A DNA stretch of 64,000 nucleotides from Lentzea flava (GTDB lineage: Bacteria > Actinomycetota > Actinomycetes > Mycobacteriales > Pseudonocardiaceae), in assembly GCF_014648475.1 (NCBI RefSeq), contig NZ_BMRE01000041.1, positions 1 to 64,000 of the forward strand, in the 5' to 3' direction. The notes below the pieces were generated by a model, which was not told the DNA's origin, searched no databases, and saw nothing but the letters and a program-made list of their open reading frames with translations. Numbering within the stretch: position 1 is the first letter of the stretch; each line of letters begins with the position of its first letter. The translations under genes and the position numbers were made by a program. This document shows, one piece after another, positions 1 to 8,541 of this stretch.

Positions 1-80
1 GCCCAAGCCAGTTGATCACCTGTGTTGCGACGACCCCTCGAATCCACCCCTGACGTGGAGGAAGGAGCCCTTCATCGACC

Positions 81-710
81 TCAGTGCTGGAGCGGGAAGC
101 CGCCGCCGATACCCCGCCACGCCAGGTTGGAGATCAGGGCGACCGCCTCCTCCTTGGGCACGCGGCGGTTGTCGGCCAGCCAGGAACGGGCCGTGACCTG
201 GGAAAGCCCGACGAGGCCCACGGCCAGCAGGCGTGCTCGTTCCGGGTCCAGGCCCGCGTCGGCGGTGATGGTCTCGGTGATCGCGTCGACGGAGTCGGTG
301 GTCGCGCGCTCGACGGCTTCCTGGACGGCGGGCTCGGAGCGCAGGTCGGACTCGAACACCATGCGGAAGGCCTGGCCCTCGCCGTCCACGAAGTCGTAGA
401 AGGCGGCCACGGCGGCACGCACGCGCAGCTTGTTGTCCGTCGTCGAGCCGATGGCGGTGCGAACTCGGCCGACCAGCTCGTCCACATGGGACTCGAGCAG
501 GGCCATGTAGAGCTCGAGCTTGCCGGGGAAGTGCTGGTAGAGCACCGGCTTGGACACGCCCGCTCGTTCGGCGATCTCGTCCATCGCCGCGGCGTGGTAG
601 CCGTTGGCGACGAACACGTCCTGTGCCGCTGCCAGCAGTTGCGCGCGGCGGGCGGTGCGCGGCAGTCGAACGCCCCTGCCTGCGGGTGCGCTCTGCGCCG
701 TCTCCGTCAT
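81..710 (-). CDS. TetR/AcrR family transcriptional regulator
   Basis: DNA-binding repressor of about 209 aa. The N-terminal helix-turn-helix shows the TetR pattern: a helix with AAQDVFVANGYHAAAMDEIA, then AGVSKPVLYQHFPGK. The C-terminal half is the variable ligand-binding domain. The start at 710 is chosen because GGAGG sits 4 bases upstream and the TetR fold begins about 25 residues later; an in-frame start at 773 would only add an Arg-rich tail. It is divergent from the hydrolase at 837. Its position beside DUF3152 and MoeZ matches Rv3208 of M. tuberculosis (known synteny, recalled). The ligand and targets are unknown; the divergent hydrolase is the obvious candidate target. Confidence 0.9.
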   Translation of the reverse strand: MTETAQSAPAGRGVRLPRTARRAQLLAAAQDVFVANGYHAAAMDEIAERAGVSKPVLYQHFPGKLELYMALLESHVDELVGRVRTAIGSTTDNKLRVRAAVAAFYDFVDGEGQAFRMVFESDLRSEPAVQEAVERATTDSVDAITETITADAGLDPERARLLAVGLVGLSQVTARSWLADNRRVPKEEAVALISNLAWRGIGGGFPLQH

Positions 711-836
711 GGTGCCTCCAGCACGAGTCATCTGCCGTCGGAGAGGGGTTGCCTGACCGCGGCGTGAGCGCAACCTTACTCGCTAGTAGCCCAGATCCGG
801 GAACCATCTCCTGCTTCTTTCCCGCATCCTGGTCTG

Positions 837-1790
837 GTGAGCGCCCTGATTCCCGCACCGCTGTCCACCGTCGAACTGCCGCCGCTGGACACGACGCAGA
901 CACCGTGGCCCGGCGAATTCCACCAGGTCGAAGGGCACGAGGTGCACGTCAGGGTCACCAAGGGGGACGGGCCGCCCGCCGTGTTCGTGCACGGGCTGGG
1001 TGGGTCCGCGACCAACTGGACGGACCTCGCCGCCCAGCTGCGCGACCACGTCAGCGGGTACTCGATCGACCTGCCCGGGTTCGGGCGATCGGAGCCGATT
1101 CCTGGGTACGACTTCAGCCTCGCCACGCACGCGCGCACGGTGATCAAGTATTTGGAGACGTTCGACGAGCCCGTGCACCTCTTCGGCAACTCGATGGGGG
1201 GTGCGATCTCCGTCATCGTGGCCGCGACCAGGCCTGATCTGGTCAGGACGCTGACGCTGGTGAGCCCGGCCGTGCCGGATCTGCGGCCCCGGCTGGACCG
1301 GATGTCGGATCCGCGGATGGCGCTCGCCGTGCTGCCGATCATCGGGGCCAAGGTGCGCCGTGAGCTCGCCAAGCTCACCGCGCACGACCGCACCAGGCAG
1401 ATGCTCGAGCTGTGCTTCGCCGACCCGAGCGTGGTGCCCGACCACCGCATCGAGGAGTCGATCAAGGAGAACGAGGAGCGCGCCCGGCAGAAGTGGGCGG
1501 GGCAGGCGCTCAACCGCAGCACGCTGGGGTTGATGCAGAGCTGGCTGATACCGGGGCCGAAGTCGCTGTGGAGGCTGTTGCCGCTGGTCAAGGCGCCCAC
1601 GCTGGTCGTGTGGGGCGAGAACGACAGGCTCGTGAGCGTGCGGAAGGGGCCGCGCACGGCCCGGCTGCTGCCCAAGGGGCGACTGCTCGTGTTGCCGAAG
1701 ACCGGGCACGTCGCCCAGATGGAACGGCCCGCCACCGTGGCCAGGGCCGTGCTGGGCATGTGGGAGGCGGTCGACCGACACACATGGTGA
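837..1790 (+). CDS. alpha/beta hydrolase
   Basis: Cytosolic alpha/beta-hydrolase-fold enzyme of 317 aa with no signal peptide. Visible parts are the oxyanion-hole HGLGG (about residues 52-56), the nucleophile elbow GNSMGG with Ser119, an acid in GENDR near Asp263 and the catalytic His in TGHVAQ near 291. A cap insertion (about 150-240) is helical and charged, as in lipase/esterase or haloperoxidase-like members. It starts at GTG 837 and is divergent from the TetR gene, with DUF3152 following 40 bases later. The substrate cannot be read from sequence. Regulation by the adjacent TetR protein is an inference. Confidence 0.85.
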   Translation: MSALIPAPLSTVELPPLDTTQTPWPGEFHQVEGHEVHVRVTKGDGPPAVFVHGLGGSATNWTDLAAQLRDHVSGYSIDLPGFGRSEPIPGYDFSLATHARTVIKYLETFDEPVHLFGNSMGGAISVIVAATRPDLVRTLTLVSPAVPDLRPRLDRMSDPRMALAVLPIIGAKVRRELAKLTAHDRTRQMLELCFADPSVVPDHRIEESIKENEERARQKWAGQALNRSTLGLMQSWLIPGPKSLWRLLPLVKAPTLVVWGENDRLVSVRKGPRTARLLPKGRLLVLPKTGHVAQMERPATVARAVLGMWEAVDRHTW

Positions 1791-1830
1791 TGAACAACGG
1801 CCATACGGGGGATGTGGGACCCTGGGCAAC

Positions 1831-2820
1831 GTGAATCGCGCCCCCGAGCGAGGACGTACTGATCCGCCTGCTGACCGCTATCGCCGTGGCGCGCGCCGGA
1901 CCAGCGCGGAACCGCTTGCGGCCGCCTGGGAGCCCGAGGGCACGGCGCAGCACCGGCGGCCGCGCAAGCGCGGGGTGAAGAAGCTCGTCGCCAACTACGG
2001 GTGGCGGATCTACGCGATCCCCGTGCTCGTCGTGCTGACGGCGCTCGTGGTGCTCGACACCGTGCAGCCCAAGTCGCCCGCCGCCGGTGGCAGCGCGGGC
2101 AACCCCACCGACGTGGCCACCACCACGCCGGAGGCTCCCGCGTCCGAGGTGCAGGCGCAGAAGCCCAAGCTCGACGTCCCCACCGCCGAACTGCCCCCAG
2201 GGCCGGCGTTCTCGGAGGACGGCGTCGGCACGTGGCGGGTGATCCCCGGCAGCGGCGCGCGGGTCGGTGAGGCGAACGCGCCGAAGTTCCGCAAGTACGC
2301 GATCGCCGTCGAGGACGGTGTGAAGCCCGCCGACTACAACAACGACGAGGCCGCGTTCGCGCGGACCGTCGAGGGGATCCTGTCGGACCCGCGCAGCTGG
2401 ATCGGCACGAAGCAGGTCGCGTTGCAGCGGGTGGAGGCGAACCAGAACCCCGACTTCATCGTCAGCCTGACCAGCACGAAGACGACGCACACGCTCTGCG
2501 GCAAGGAGATCCCGTTCGAGACCTCCTGCTGGAACCCCGCGAGCAAGCGCGTGATCATCAACGTCGCCCGGTGGGTGCGCGGTGCCATGGTCTACGGCCC
2601 CGACCTCGCCGGATACCGGACCTACGTGATCAACCACGAGGTCGGGCACGCGCTCGGCAGCGGCCACGCGGCCTGTCAGGAGAACGGCGCGCCGGCGCCG
2701 GTCATGATGCAGCAGACGTTCGGCGTCGCGAACAACTTCGTGTCGCAGCTCAACGCGGGCCAGGACGTGGTTCCCGCCGACGGCAAGGTGTGCACGCCGA
2801 ACGCGTTTCCCGCTGGCTGA
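1831..2820 (+). CDS. DUF3152 membrane-anchored zinc metalloprotease-like protein
   Basis: 329-aa protein of the actinobacterial DUF3152 family (Rv3207c-like). Layout: a basic cytosolic N-terminus (1-55), one transmembrane segment (about 58-78, YAIPVLVVLTALVVLD), a Thr/Pro/Ala-rich linker, and an extracytoplasmic domain. That domain has an extended zinc-binding motif, HEVGHALGSGH (His269, His273, His279), followed by a Met-containing turn (PVMMQQ), the metzincin pattern. Two Cys pairs could form disulfides. It starts at GTG 1831. It lies between the hydrolase and moeZ, as in related actinobacteria. Peptidase activity is inferred from the motif; the substrate is unknown. Confidence 0.85.
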   Translation: MNRAPERGRTDPPADRYRRGARRTSAEPLAAAWEPEGTAQHRRPRKRGVKKLVANYGWRIYAIPVLVVLTALVVLDTVQPKSPAAGGSAGNPTDVATTTPEAPASEVQAQKPKLDVPTAELPPGPAFSEDGVGTWRVIPGSGARVGEANAPKFRKYAIAVEDGVKPADYNNDEAAFARTVEGILSDPRSWIGTKQVALQRVEANQNPDFIVSLTSTKTTHTLCGKEIPFETSCWNPASKRVIINVARWVRGAMVYGPDLAGYRTYVINHEVGHALGSGHAACQENGAPAPVMMQQTFGVANNFVSQLNAGQDVVPADGKVCTPNAFPAG

Positions 2821-2903
2821 GACGGCTTTCCAACGAGGAAGAGTCCAGGCAAGGTTGACGTTGTCTCGGATACAGAGGCATGCAGTCCGTCGAGGAGGAG
2901 CAA

Positions 2904-4076
2904 ATGGCGCTTCCGCCGCTCGTTGAGCCAGCCGCGGAGCTGACCAAGGAAGAAGTCGCGCGGTACAGCCGGCACCTGATCATCCCGGACGTCGGGGTGG
3001 ACGGGCAGAAGCGGCTGAAGAACGCGAAGGTCCTCGTCGTCGGCGCGGGCGGCCTGGGCAGCCCGGCACTGCTGTACCTGGCCGCGGCCGGGGTCGGCAC
3101 GCTCGGCGTCGTCGACTTCGACGTCGTGGACGAGTCGAACCTGCAGCGCCAGGTGATCCACGGCCAGTCCGACGTCGGCCGCCCGAAGGCCGAGTCCGCC
3201 CGCGACTCCGTCGCGGAGATCAACCCGTTCGTCAAGGTCGTGCTGCACCAGACGCACCTCAACTCCGAGAACGCGCTGGAGATCTTCCGCGACTACGACC
3301 TGATCCTCGACGGCACCGACAACTTCGCCACGCGGTACCTGGTGAACGACGCCGCGGTGCTGCTGGGCAAGCCGTACGTCTGGGGTTCGATCTTCCGGTT
3401 CGAGGGCCAGGTCAGCGTCTTCTGGGAGGACGCCCCGAACGGCCAGGGCCTCAACTACCGCGACCTCTACCCGGAGCCGCCGCCTCCCGGCATGGTTCCC
3501 TCCTGCGCGGAGGGCGGCGTGCTGGGCGTGCTGTGCGCGTCCATCGGGTCGATCATGGTCACCGAGGCGATCAAGCTGCTCACCGGTATCGGTGACCCGC
3601 TGCTGGGCCGCCTGATGGTCTACGACGCGCTGGAGATGACGTACCGGACGATCAAGATCCGCAAGGACCCGGACTCGCCGAAGATCACCGAGCTGATCGA
3701 CTACGAGGCGTTCTGCGGTGTCGTCTCCACGGACGCGCAGCAGGCGGCGGCGGGCAACACGATCACGCCGCTCGAGCTCAAGCACAAGCAGGAGTCCGGT
3801 GAGGACTTCCTGCTGGTGGACGTCCGCGAGCCGCACGAGTACGAGATCGTGAAGATCCCCGGCTCGGTGCTGATCCCGAAGGACAAGATCCTCTCGGGTG
3901 AGGCGCTGTCCGAGCTGCCGCAGGACAAGCCGCTGGTGCTGCACTGCAAGTCCGGCGCCCGGTCGGCGGAGGCCCTCGCGGCGCTGCACAAGGCGGGCTT
4001 CAAGGACGCCGTCCACGTCGGTGGTGGCGTGCTGGCGTGGGCGCGCGAGGTCGACCCCAGCCTGCCGACGTACTAA
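2904..4076 (+). CDS. moeZ: adenylyltransferase/sulfurtransferase MoeZ
   Basis: Two-domain protein of 390 aa. The N-terminal ThiF/MoeB-type E1-like domain adenylates the C-terminal glycine of small sulfur carriers (VVGAGGLGSP nucleotide loop, DGTDNFATRYLVND, Arg-finger region RQVIHGQSDVG). The C-terminal rhodanese domain has the persulfide-forming Cys348 in LHCKSGARSAEA. In actinobacteria MoeZ activates MoaD-like and CysO-like carriers for molybdopterin and cysteine synthesis (family knowledge). The start at 2904 is preferred over an ATG at 2880 because GAGGAGG precedes it at good spacing. A strong hairpin terminator follows the stop. The molybdenum cofactor link is apt beside a Mo-dependent nitrate reductase. 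Confidence 0.95.
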   Translation: MALPPLVEPAAELTKEEVARYSRHLIIPDVGVDGQKRLKNAKVLVVGAGGLGSPALLYLAAAGVGTLGVVDFDVVDESNLQRQVIHGQSDVGRPKAESARDSVAEINPFVKVVLHQTHLNSENALEIFRDYDLILDGTDNFATRYLVNDAAVLLGKPYVWGSIFRFEGQVSVFWEDAPNGQGLNYRDLYPEPPPPGMVPSCAEGGVLGVLCASIGSIMVTEAIKLLTGIGDPLLGRLMVYDALEMTYRTIKIRKDPDSPKITELIDYEAFCGVVSTDAQQAAAGNTITPLELKHKQESGEDFLLVDVREPHEYEIVKIPGSVLIPKDKILSGEALSELPQDKPLVLHCKSGARSAEALAALHKAGFKDAVHVGGGVLAWAREVDPSLPTY

Positions 4077-4086
4077 CCCCGGTGAC

Positions 4087-4116
4087 TGCTTTCGGGCGCT
4101 TCGGTGCCCGAAAGCA
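4087..4116 (+). terminator. hairpin terminator after moeZ
   Basis: Perfect 11-bp stem (TGCTTTCGGGC pairing with GCCCGAAAGCA) around an 8-base loop, 10 bases after the moeZ stop. There is no T-run, as is usual for high-GC actinobacterial terminators. Confidence 0.75.
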
Positions 4117-4209
4117 CTCATGAACGACTGGGCTGTTCGGGTGGTGGGATGAATCACGGCGTGTCGCCTTCCACCACCCGGACGGTCTAGCCAGGTAGCG
4201 TGCCGGACC

Positions 4210-5007
4210 GTGACCCGCAGCCCCGAACCGCCCCCAGCGCACGTGCGTGCGGCGTTCGGGGCACGTGACGCCGAACCGGAGCTCATCGACGGCGGCCCCG
4301 CGTGGCGCTGTGGCGATGCCACGATCCGGCCCGCGCCGAAGCCGGCCGAGGCCACCTGGATCGCCAAGACCCTCGACGGCCTGGACGTGCCGAACCTGCG
4401 CATCGGCAGACCGCTCAGATCCACCGACGGCCGGTACGTCGTGGGCGGCTGGTCCGCCACCAAGTTCCTCGCCGGTCGTGCCGAGGCACGTCACGACGAG
4501 GTCATCGCCGTCGCCCAGCGCCTGCACCAGGCCACGGCCGAGCTGCCCAAGCCCCGCTTCCTCGACGCCAGGACGGACGTGTTCGCCGTCGCCGACCGCA
4601 AGGCCTGGGGCGAGGAGGACGTGCCGCTGGAGGCCGATCTCGGCGGCAGGCTGTTCGACCTGCTGAAGGAGACGCAGAAGCCGCTCAACCTGCGGTCGCA
4701 GGTCGTGCACGGCGACCTCTTCGGCAACGTGCTGTTCGCGGGCAACGCCCCGCCCGCCGTCATCGACTTCACCGCGTACTGGCGCCCCGCCGAGTGGGCC
4801 GCCGCCGTGATCGCGGTGGACGCCGTCGCGTGGGGTGGCGCGGACCCCGGCCTGTTCAAGCGGTGGGCCCACCTCGCCGAATGGCCGCAGGTTCTGGTGC
4901 GCGCGACCCTGTTCCGGTTGGCAGTGCACGCTTTGCACCCGTTGTCAACGTCACAGTCGTTTTCGGGCTTGGAACGAGCTGCTCACCAAGTCACCGCACT
5001 GCTCTGA
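4210..5007 (+). CDS. TIGR02569 family protein (aminoglycoside phosphotransferase-like fold)
   Basis: 265-aa protein resembling the actinobacterial TIGR02569 family (Rv3205c-like). The C-terminal lobe keeps a kinase-like catalytic loop, VVHGDLFGNVLF (His167, Asp169, Asn173), and a metal-binding Asp in VIDFTAYWRP (Asp186), as in APH/choline-kinase folds. The N-lobe is short and no clear nucleotide-binding Lys motif was recognised, so activity is uncertain. It starts at GTG 4210, after the moeZ terminator. It is the last backbone gene before the nitrate block. The function is unknown; the family assignment rests on the motifs plus the moeZ neighbour. Confidence 0.75.
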   Translation: MTRSPEPPPAHVRAAFGARDAEPELIDGGPAWRCGDATIRPAPKPAEATWIAKTLDGLDVPNLRIGRPLRSTDGRYVVGGWSATKFLAGRAEARHDEVIAVAQRLHQATAELPKPRFLDARTDVFAVADRKAWGEEDVPLEADLGGRLFDLLKETQKPLNLRSQVVHGDLFGNVLFAGNAPPAVIDFTAYWRPAEWAAAVIAVDAVAWGGADPGLFKRWAHLAEWPQVLVRATLFRLAVHALHPLSTSQSFSGLERAAHQVTALL

Positions 5008-5063
5008 GCTGACAACTTTCCACGTTCGAAACATTGCGGAGCATCGGGTTAACGCGCGCTTCT

Positions 5064-5069
5064 TAGCGT
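5064..5069 (+). promoter_or_regulatory. -10 element, leaderless start of the nitrate reductase
   Basis: TAGCGT fits the actinobacterial TAnnnT -10. It ends 7 bases before GTG 5077, and no Shine-Dalgarno is present, so transcription probably starts at or next to the start codon. No convincing GlnR site was recognised upstream. Confidence 0.45.
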
Positions 5070-5076
5070 CAGCCAG

Positions 5077-7044
5077 GTGACCCATTGCCCCTACTGCGCG
5101 CTGCAGTGCTCCATGAGCGTCATCGACGGCCAGGTGGCCCCTGGTCCCGGTGGGCTGTGCCAGAAGGGCTGGACGGCGGGGGAGTTGCTGCGCCATCCAG
5201 GCCGCCTCACCACGCCGCTGATCCACGGCCGGCCCGCCTCCTGGGACGAGGCGCTGGACTTCGTCGCCTCCCGGATCAAGGAGTTCGAGCCCGACGAGAT
5301 CGCCGTGTTCGGCGGCGGCGGGCTCACCAACGAGAAGGCGTACCTGCTCGGCAAGTTCGCGCGGGTCGCGCTGAAGACCTCGCAGATCGACTACAACGGC
5401 CGGTTCTGCATGTCCTCGGCCGCCGCGGCGGGCAACAAGGCGTTCGGGCTGGACCGCGGCATGCCGTTCCCGCTGAGCGATCTCAAGACTGCCGACACCG
5501 TGCTGCTGGCGGGCTCGAACCCGGCCGAGACCATGCCGCCGTTCCTGCGCCACCTGGAGGGCGCGCGGCTGATCGTCATCGACCCGCGCCGCACCGCCAC
5601 CGCCGAGCGCGCGACGCTGCACCTGCAGCCCGCGCCGGGCACGGACCTCGCGCTGGCGCTGGGACTGCTGCACACCGCGGTCATCGAAGGCGTGGTCGAC
5701 AAGGAGTACATCTCCTCGCGCACCAGCGGTTTCGACGACGCCTGGCGCATCGCCGCGCAGTGGTGGCCCGAGCACACCGAACGCGTCACGGGTGTCTCGG
5801 CCGCTGACCAGCGCGCTGCCGTGCACATGCTGGCCGGGCGGTCGTACATCCTCACGGGCCGCGGCACCGAGCAGCACGCGTCCGGCACCGACACCGTGTC
5901 GGCGTGGATCAACCTCGCGCTGGCGCTGGGTCTGCCGGGCCGCGTCGGCTCCGGCTACGGCTGCCTGACCGGGCAGGGCAACGGCCAGGGCGGCCGCGAG
6001 CACGGGCAGAAGGCCGACCAGCTGCCCGGTTACCGCAAGCTCGACGATCCCGTGGCGCGCAAGCACATCATGGACGTCTGGGGCGTCGACTGGCTGCCCG
6101 GTGTTGGCCGCAGCGCGTACGAGCTGCTGAACGCCGACGACCTCAAGGCGATGCTGGTGTTCGGCAGCAACCCGGTGGTCTCGGCACCGCGGGCGTCCGG
6201 TGTAGCGGAACGTCTGAAGGCCCTGGACCTGTTGGTGGTGGCGGACTTCGTGATGTCCGAGACCGCCGCGATGGCCGACGTCGTGTTCCCCGTCACGCAG
6301 TGGGCGGAGGAGGACGGCACGATGACCAACCTCGAAGGCCGGATCATCAGGCGCCGCAAGGCACTCGACCCGCCCGCCGGGGTGCGCAGCGACCTGCACC
6401 TCATCCACGGGCTGGCCGCGCGCCTCGGCTGCGCGGAGAAGTTCCTGACCGAGCCGAAGGAAGTCTTCGAGGAGCTGCGCCGGGCGTCCGCCGGCGGCCC
6501 TTCCGACTACTCCGGCGTCACCTACGAGCGGCTCGACGCCGAGCAGCTGCACTGGCCGGTGCCGTCCGTCGATCATCCAGGCACGCCAAGGCTTTTCCTC
6601 GACCGGTTCGCGCATCCGGACGGTCTCGCGCGGTTCGTCCCGGTCGACCACAAGGGTCCGGCGGAACCGCCGGACGAGGAGTTCCCGTTGCAGGCCACCA
6701 CCGGGCGGGTCCTGCAGCACTACCAGTCGGGTGCGCAGACGCGGCGGATCGGCGAACTGATGAAGGCGGTTCCCGAGATGTACGTGGAAATGCACCCGGA
6801 CACGGCTTCGCGTGCAGGGCTCGCTTCCGGTGAGCCCGCGCACGTCGTGTCCCGGCGGGGCAGGGTGACGGCGACCGTGCGGTGCGTGCCGAGCATGCGC
6901 GCCGACGCGGTGTTCCTGCCGTTCCACTTCCCCGGTGACGGGAGGGCGAACCTGCTCACCAACCCCGCGCTCGATCCCACGAGCCGGATGCCCGAGTTCA
7001 AGGTCTGCGCGGTGCGATTGGAGCAGGTATGCGACGAGTCGTGA
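5077..7044 (+). CDS. assimilatory nitrate reductase, molybdopterin catalytic subunit
   Basis: 655-aa molybdopterin oxidoreductase that reduces nitrate to nitrite in the cytoplasm; no Tat signal is present. The N-terminus carries the [4Fe-4S] ligands C4-x2-C7-x3-C11 and C28, followed by the electron-relay Lys30. Cys111 in YNGRFCMSS is the likely Mo ligand. The C-terminal molydopterin-dinucleotide-binding domain spans about 540-655 (LQATTGRVLQHYQSGAQTRR). The start is GTG 5077, only three codons before the first cluster Cys. It overlaps the next gene, its FAD/[2Fe-2S] partner, by 16 bases, implying translational coupling. It resembles bacterial NasA/NarB-type enzymes; the symbol is left blank because nas naming differs among genera. 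Confidence 0.9.
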   Translation: MTHCPYCALQCSMSVIDGQVAPGPGGLCQKGWTAGELLRHPGRLTTPLIHGRPASWDEALDFVASRIKEFEPDEIAVFGGGGLTNEKAYLLGKFARVALKTSQIDYNGRFCMSSAAAAGNKAFGLDRGMPFPLSDLKTADTVLLAGSNPAETMPPFLRHLEGARLIVIDPRRTATAERATLHLQPAPGTDLALALGLLHTAVIEGVVDKEYISSRTSGFDDAWRIAAQWWPEHTERVTGVSAADQRAAVHMLAGRSYILTGRGTEQHASGTDTVSAWINLALALGLPGRVGSGYGCLTGQGNGQGGREHGQKADQLPGYRKLDDPVARKHIMDVWGVDWLPGVGRSAYELLNADDLKAMLVFGSNPVVSAPRASGVAERLKALDLLVVADFVMSETAAMADVVFPVTQWAEEDGTMTNLEGRIIRRRKALDPPAGVRSDLHLIHGLAARLGCAEKFLTEPKEVFEELRRASAGGPSDYSGVTYERLDAEQLHWPVPSVDHPGTPRLFLDRFAHPDGLARFVPVDHKGPAEPPDEEFPLQATTGRVLQHYQSGAQTRRIGELMKAVPEMYVEMHPDTASRAGLASGEPAHVVSRRGRVTATVRCVPSMRADAVFLPFHFPGDGRANLLTNPALDPTSRMPEFKVCAVRLEQVCDES

Positions 7045-8444
7045 TCGTTGGCTACGGCATGGCGGGCGCTCGGCTTGCGGACGAGCTGCGCCGTCGTGAC
7101 CAGGACATCTCCATCACCATCATCGGATCCGAGCCGCACGCCGCGTACAACCGCGTGCTGCTCTCGACCGTGGTCGCCGGAACCATGACGCCGGAGTCGA
7201 CCCGGCTGCACGACGACAGGTGGGCGGCCGAGCACAACATCGACCTGCGGCTGGGGCAGACCATCTCGGAGATCGACCGGGCTTCGCGCACGGTCGACGG
7301 AATTCCTTATGACGCACTGGTTCTCGCCACCGGCAGCACTCCCTGGGTGCCGCCGGCGGAAGGCCTGGTCGAGGACGGCAAGCTGGCACCGGGTGTCGTC
7401 GCCTTCCGGACTCTCGACGACTGTGCCGAGATCGAGGCCAAGGCCAAGAAGGGCATGCCCGTCGTCGTCCTCGGCGGTGGCCTGCTGGGCATCGAGGCCG
7501 CGCGTGGCCTCGCCGGACGCGGCTGCCTCGTCACCGTCGTCCACCCGGTCGGCCACCTGATGGAACGCCAGCTCGACCCCGGTGCGGGCGGCGTTCTCGC
7601 CCGCACGCTCGGCCAGCTCGGCATCGAGTTCAAGCTGAACTCGCTGGCCGCCAAGTACCTCCCCGGCGACGGCCTGATCCTCGACGACGGGACCCACGTG
7701 CCCGCCGAGCTCGTGGTCGTCTCCGCGGGTGTGCGCGCCGAAACGTCGTTGGCGGTCAAGGCAGGCCTGGAGGTCGACCGCGGAATCCTGGTCGACGACG
7801 CCCTGCGCACCAGCGACCCGCGCATCCACGCGATCGGCGACTGCGCCCAGCACCCCGGCACGGTGTCCGGTCTCGTGCAGCCGGCGTGGGACCAGGCCGC
7901 GGTGCTCGCCGACCGTCTGACCGGCGCCAACCCGGCGGCCCGCTATCGCGGCACTTCCGTCGTGACGCGGTTGAAGGCGCGTGACGTGGATCTCGCCGCG
8001 CTGGGTGACGTGCACACCGACGTGGACTGCCAGGACGCGGAAGTCCTGTGCTTCCAGGAACCTTCCCGCGGCCGGTACGCCAAGCTCGTGCTGCGGGACG
8101 ACCGGGTGGCCGGCGCGATCGTGCTCGGCGCACCGGACGCGGCCGCCACGATCACCCAGCTCTACGACCGGGGAATCCCCGCGCCGACCGACCGGCTGGC
8201 GTTGTTGCTGGGCCGTGCGTTGCCCGCGGAGGCCGCGTCACCTGCGGACCTGCCGTCCAGCGCGGTGATCTGCCGGTGCAACACCGTCTCCAAGGGACAG
8301 ATCGTGTCGGCCTGGCGTTCGGGAGCGGAAACCCTGCCGCAGCTGGCAGAGGCCACCCGCGCGACCACGGGCTGTGGTGGGTGCAAGGACGCTGTGTGCG
8401 GACTGCTCGACTGGCTCGGAGCCTCACAGCCCGCCTCGGCGTGA
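7029..8444 (+). CDS. nitrate reductase electron-transfer subunit (FAD oxidoreductase with BFD-like [2Fe-2S] domain)
   Basis: 471-aa pyridine-nucleotide-disulfide-type oxidoreductase. It has an N-terminal FAD loop VIVGYGMAGARLADEL, an NAD(P)H loop VVVLGGGLLGIEAARGL (about 150-165) and an FAD-binding HAIGDCAQH. The C-terminal BFD-like [2Fe-2S] domain shows CRC, then GCGGCKDAVC (about 415-460). The architecture is the first half of NirB without siroheme modules. It should pass electrons from NAD(P)H to the preceding Mo subunit. It starts at ATG 7029 inside the end of that gene. No separate ferredoxin gene is present, so these two proteins probably form a self-sufficient NAD(P)H nitrate reductase. 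Confidence 0.85.
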   Translation: MRRVVIVGYGMAGARLADELRRRDQDISITIIGSEPHAAYNRVLLSTVVAGTMTPESTRLHDDRWAAEHNIDLRLGQTISEIDRASRTVDGIPYDALVLATGSTPWVPPAEGLVEDGKLAPGVVAFRTLDDCAEIEAKAKKGMPVVVLGGGLLGIEAARGLAGRGCLVTVVHPVGHLMERQLDPGAGGVLARTLGQLGIEFKLNSLAAKYLPGDGLILDDGTHVPAELVVVSAGVRAETSLAVKAGLEVDRGILVDDALRTSDPRIHAIGDCAQHPGTVSGLVQPAWDQAAVLADRLTGANPAARYRGTSVVTRLKARDVDLAALGDVHTDVDCQDAEVLCFQEPSRGRYAKLVLRDDRVAGAIVLGAPDAAATITQLYDRGIPAPTDRLALLLGRALPAEAASPADLPSSAVICRCNTVSKGQIVSAWRSGAETLPQLAEATRATTGCGGCKDAVCGLLDWLGASQPASA

Positions 8445-8541
8445 TGTGCGGCGGAGTTGCCTTCGTCGTCATCGGCCAGAACCCCTCGGTAATCCGGACT
8501 TCCTAGCTTTTTCGGCAGTCGCCGACCCCAGGAGGAACTAC

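Noticed and set aside
16..903. Minus-strand frame across the TetR gene and its upstream gap
   Set aside because: Overlaps both real genes in another frame and has an Arg-rich artefactual sequence.
5010..5076. GlnR box upstream of the nitrate reductase
   Set aside because: GAAAC and TTAAC strings are present but not at the required spacing or orientation.
8374..8541. Upstream start for the NarK transporter
   Set aside because: Would add 56 charged residues and overlap the previous gene; the ATG at 8542 has an ideal ribosome binding site.
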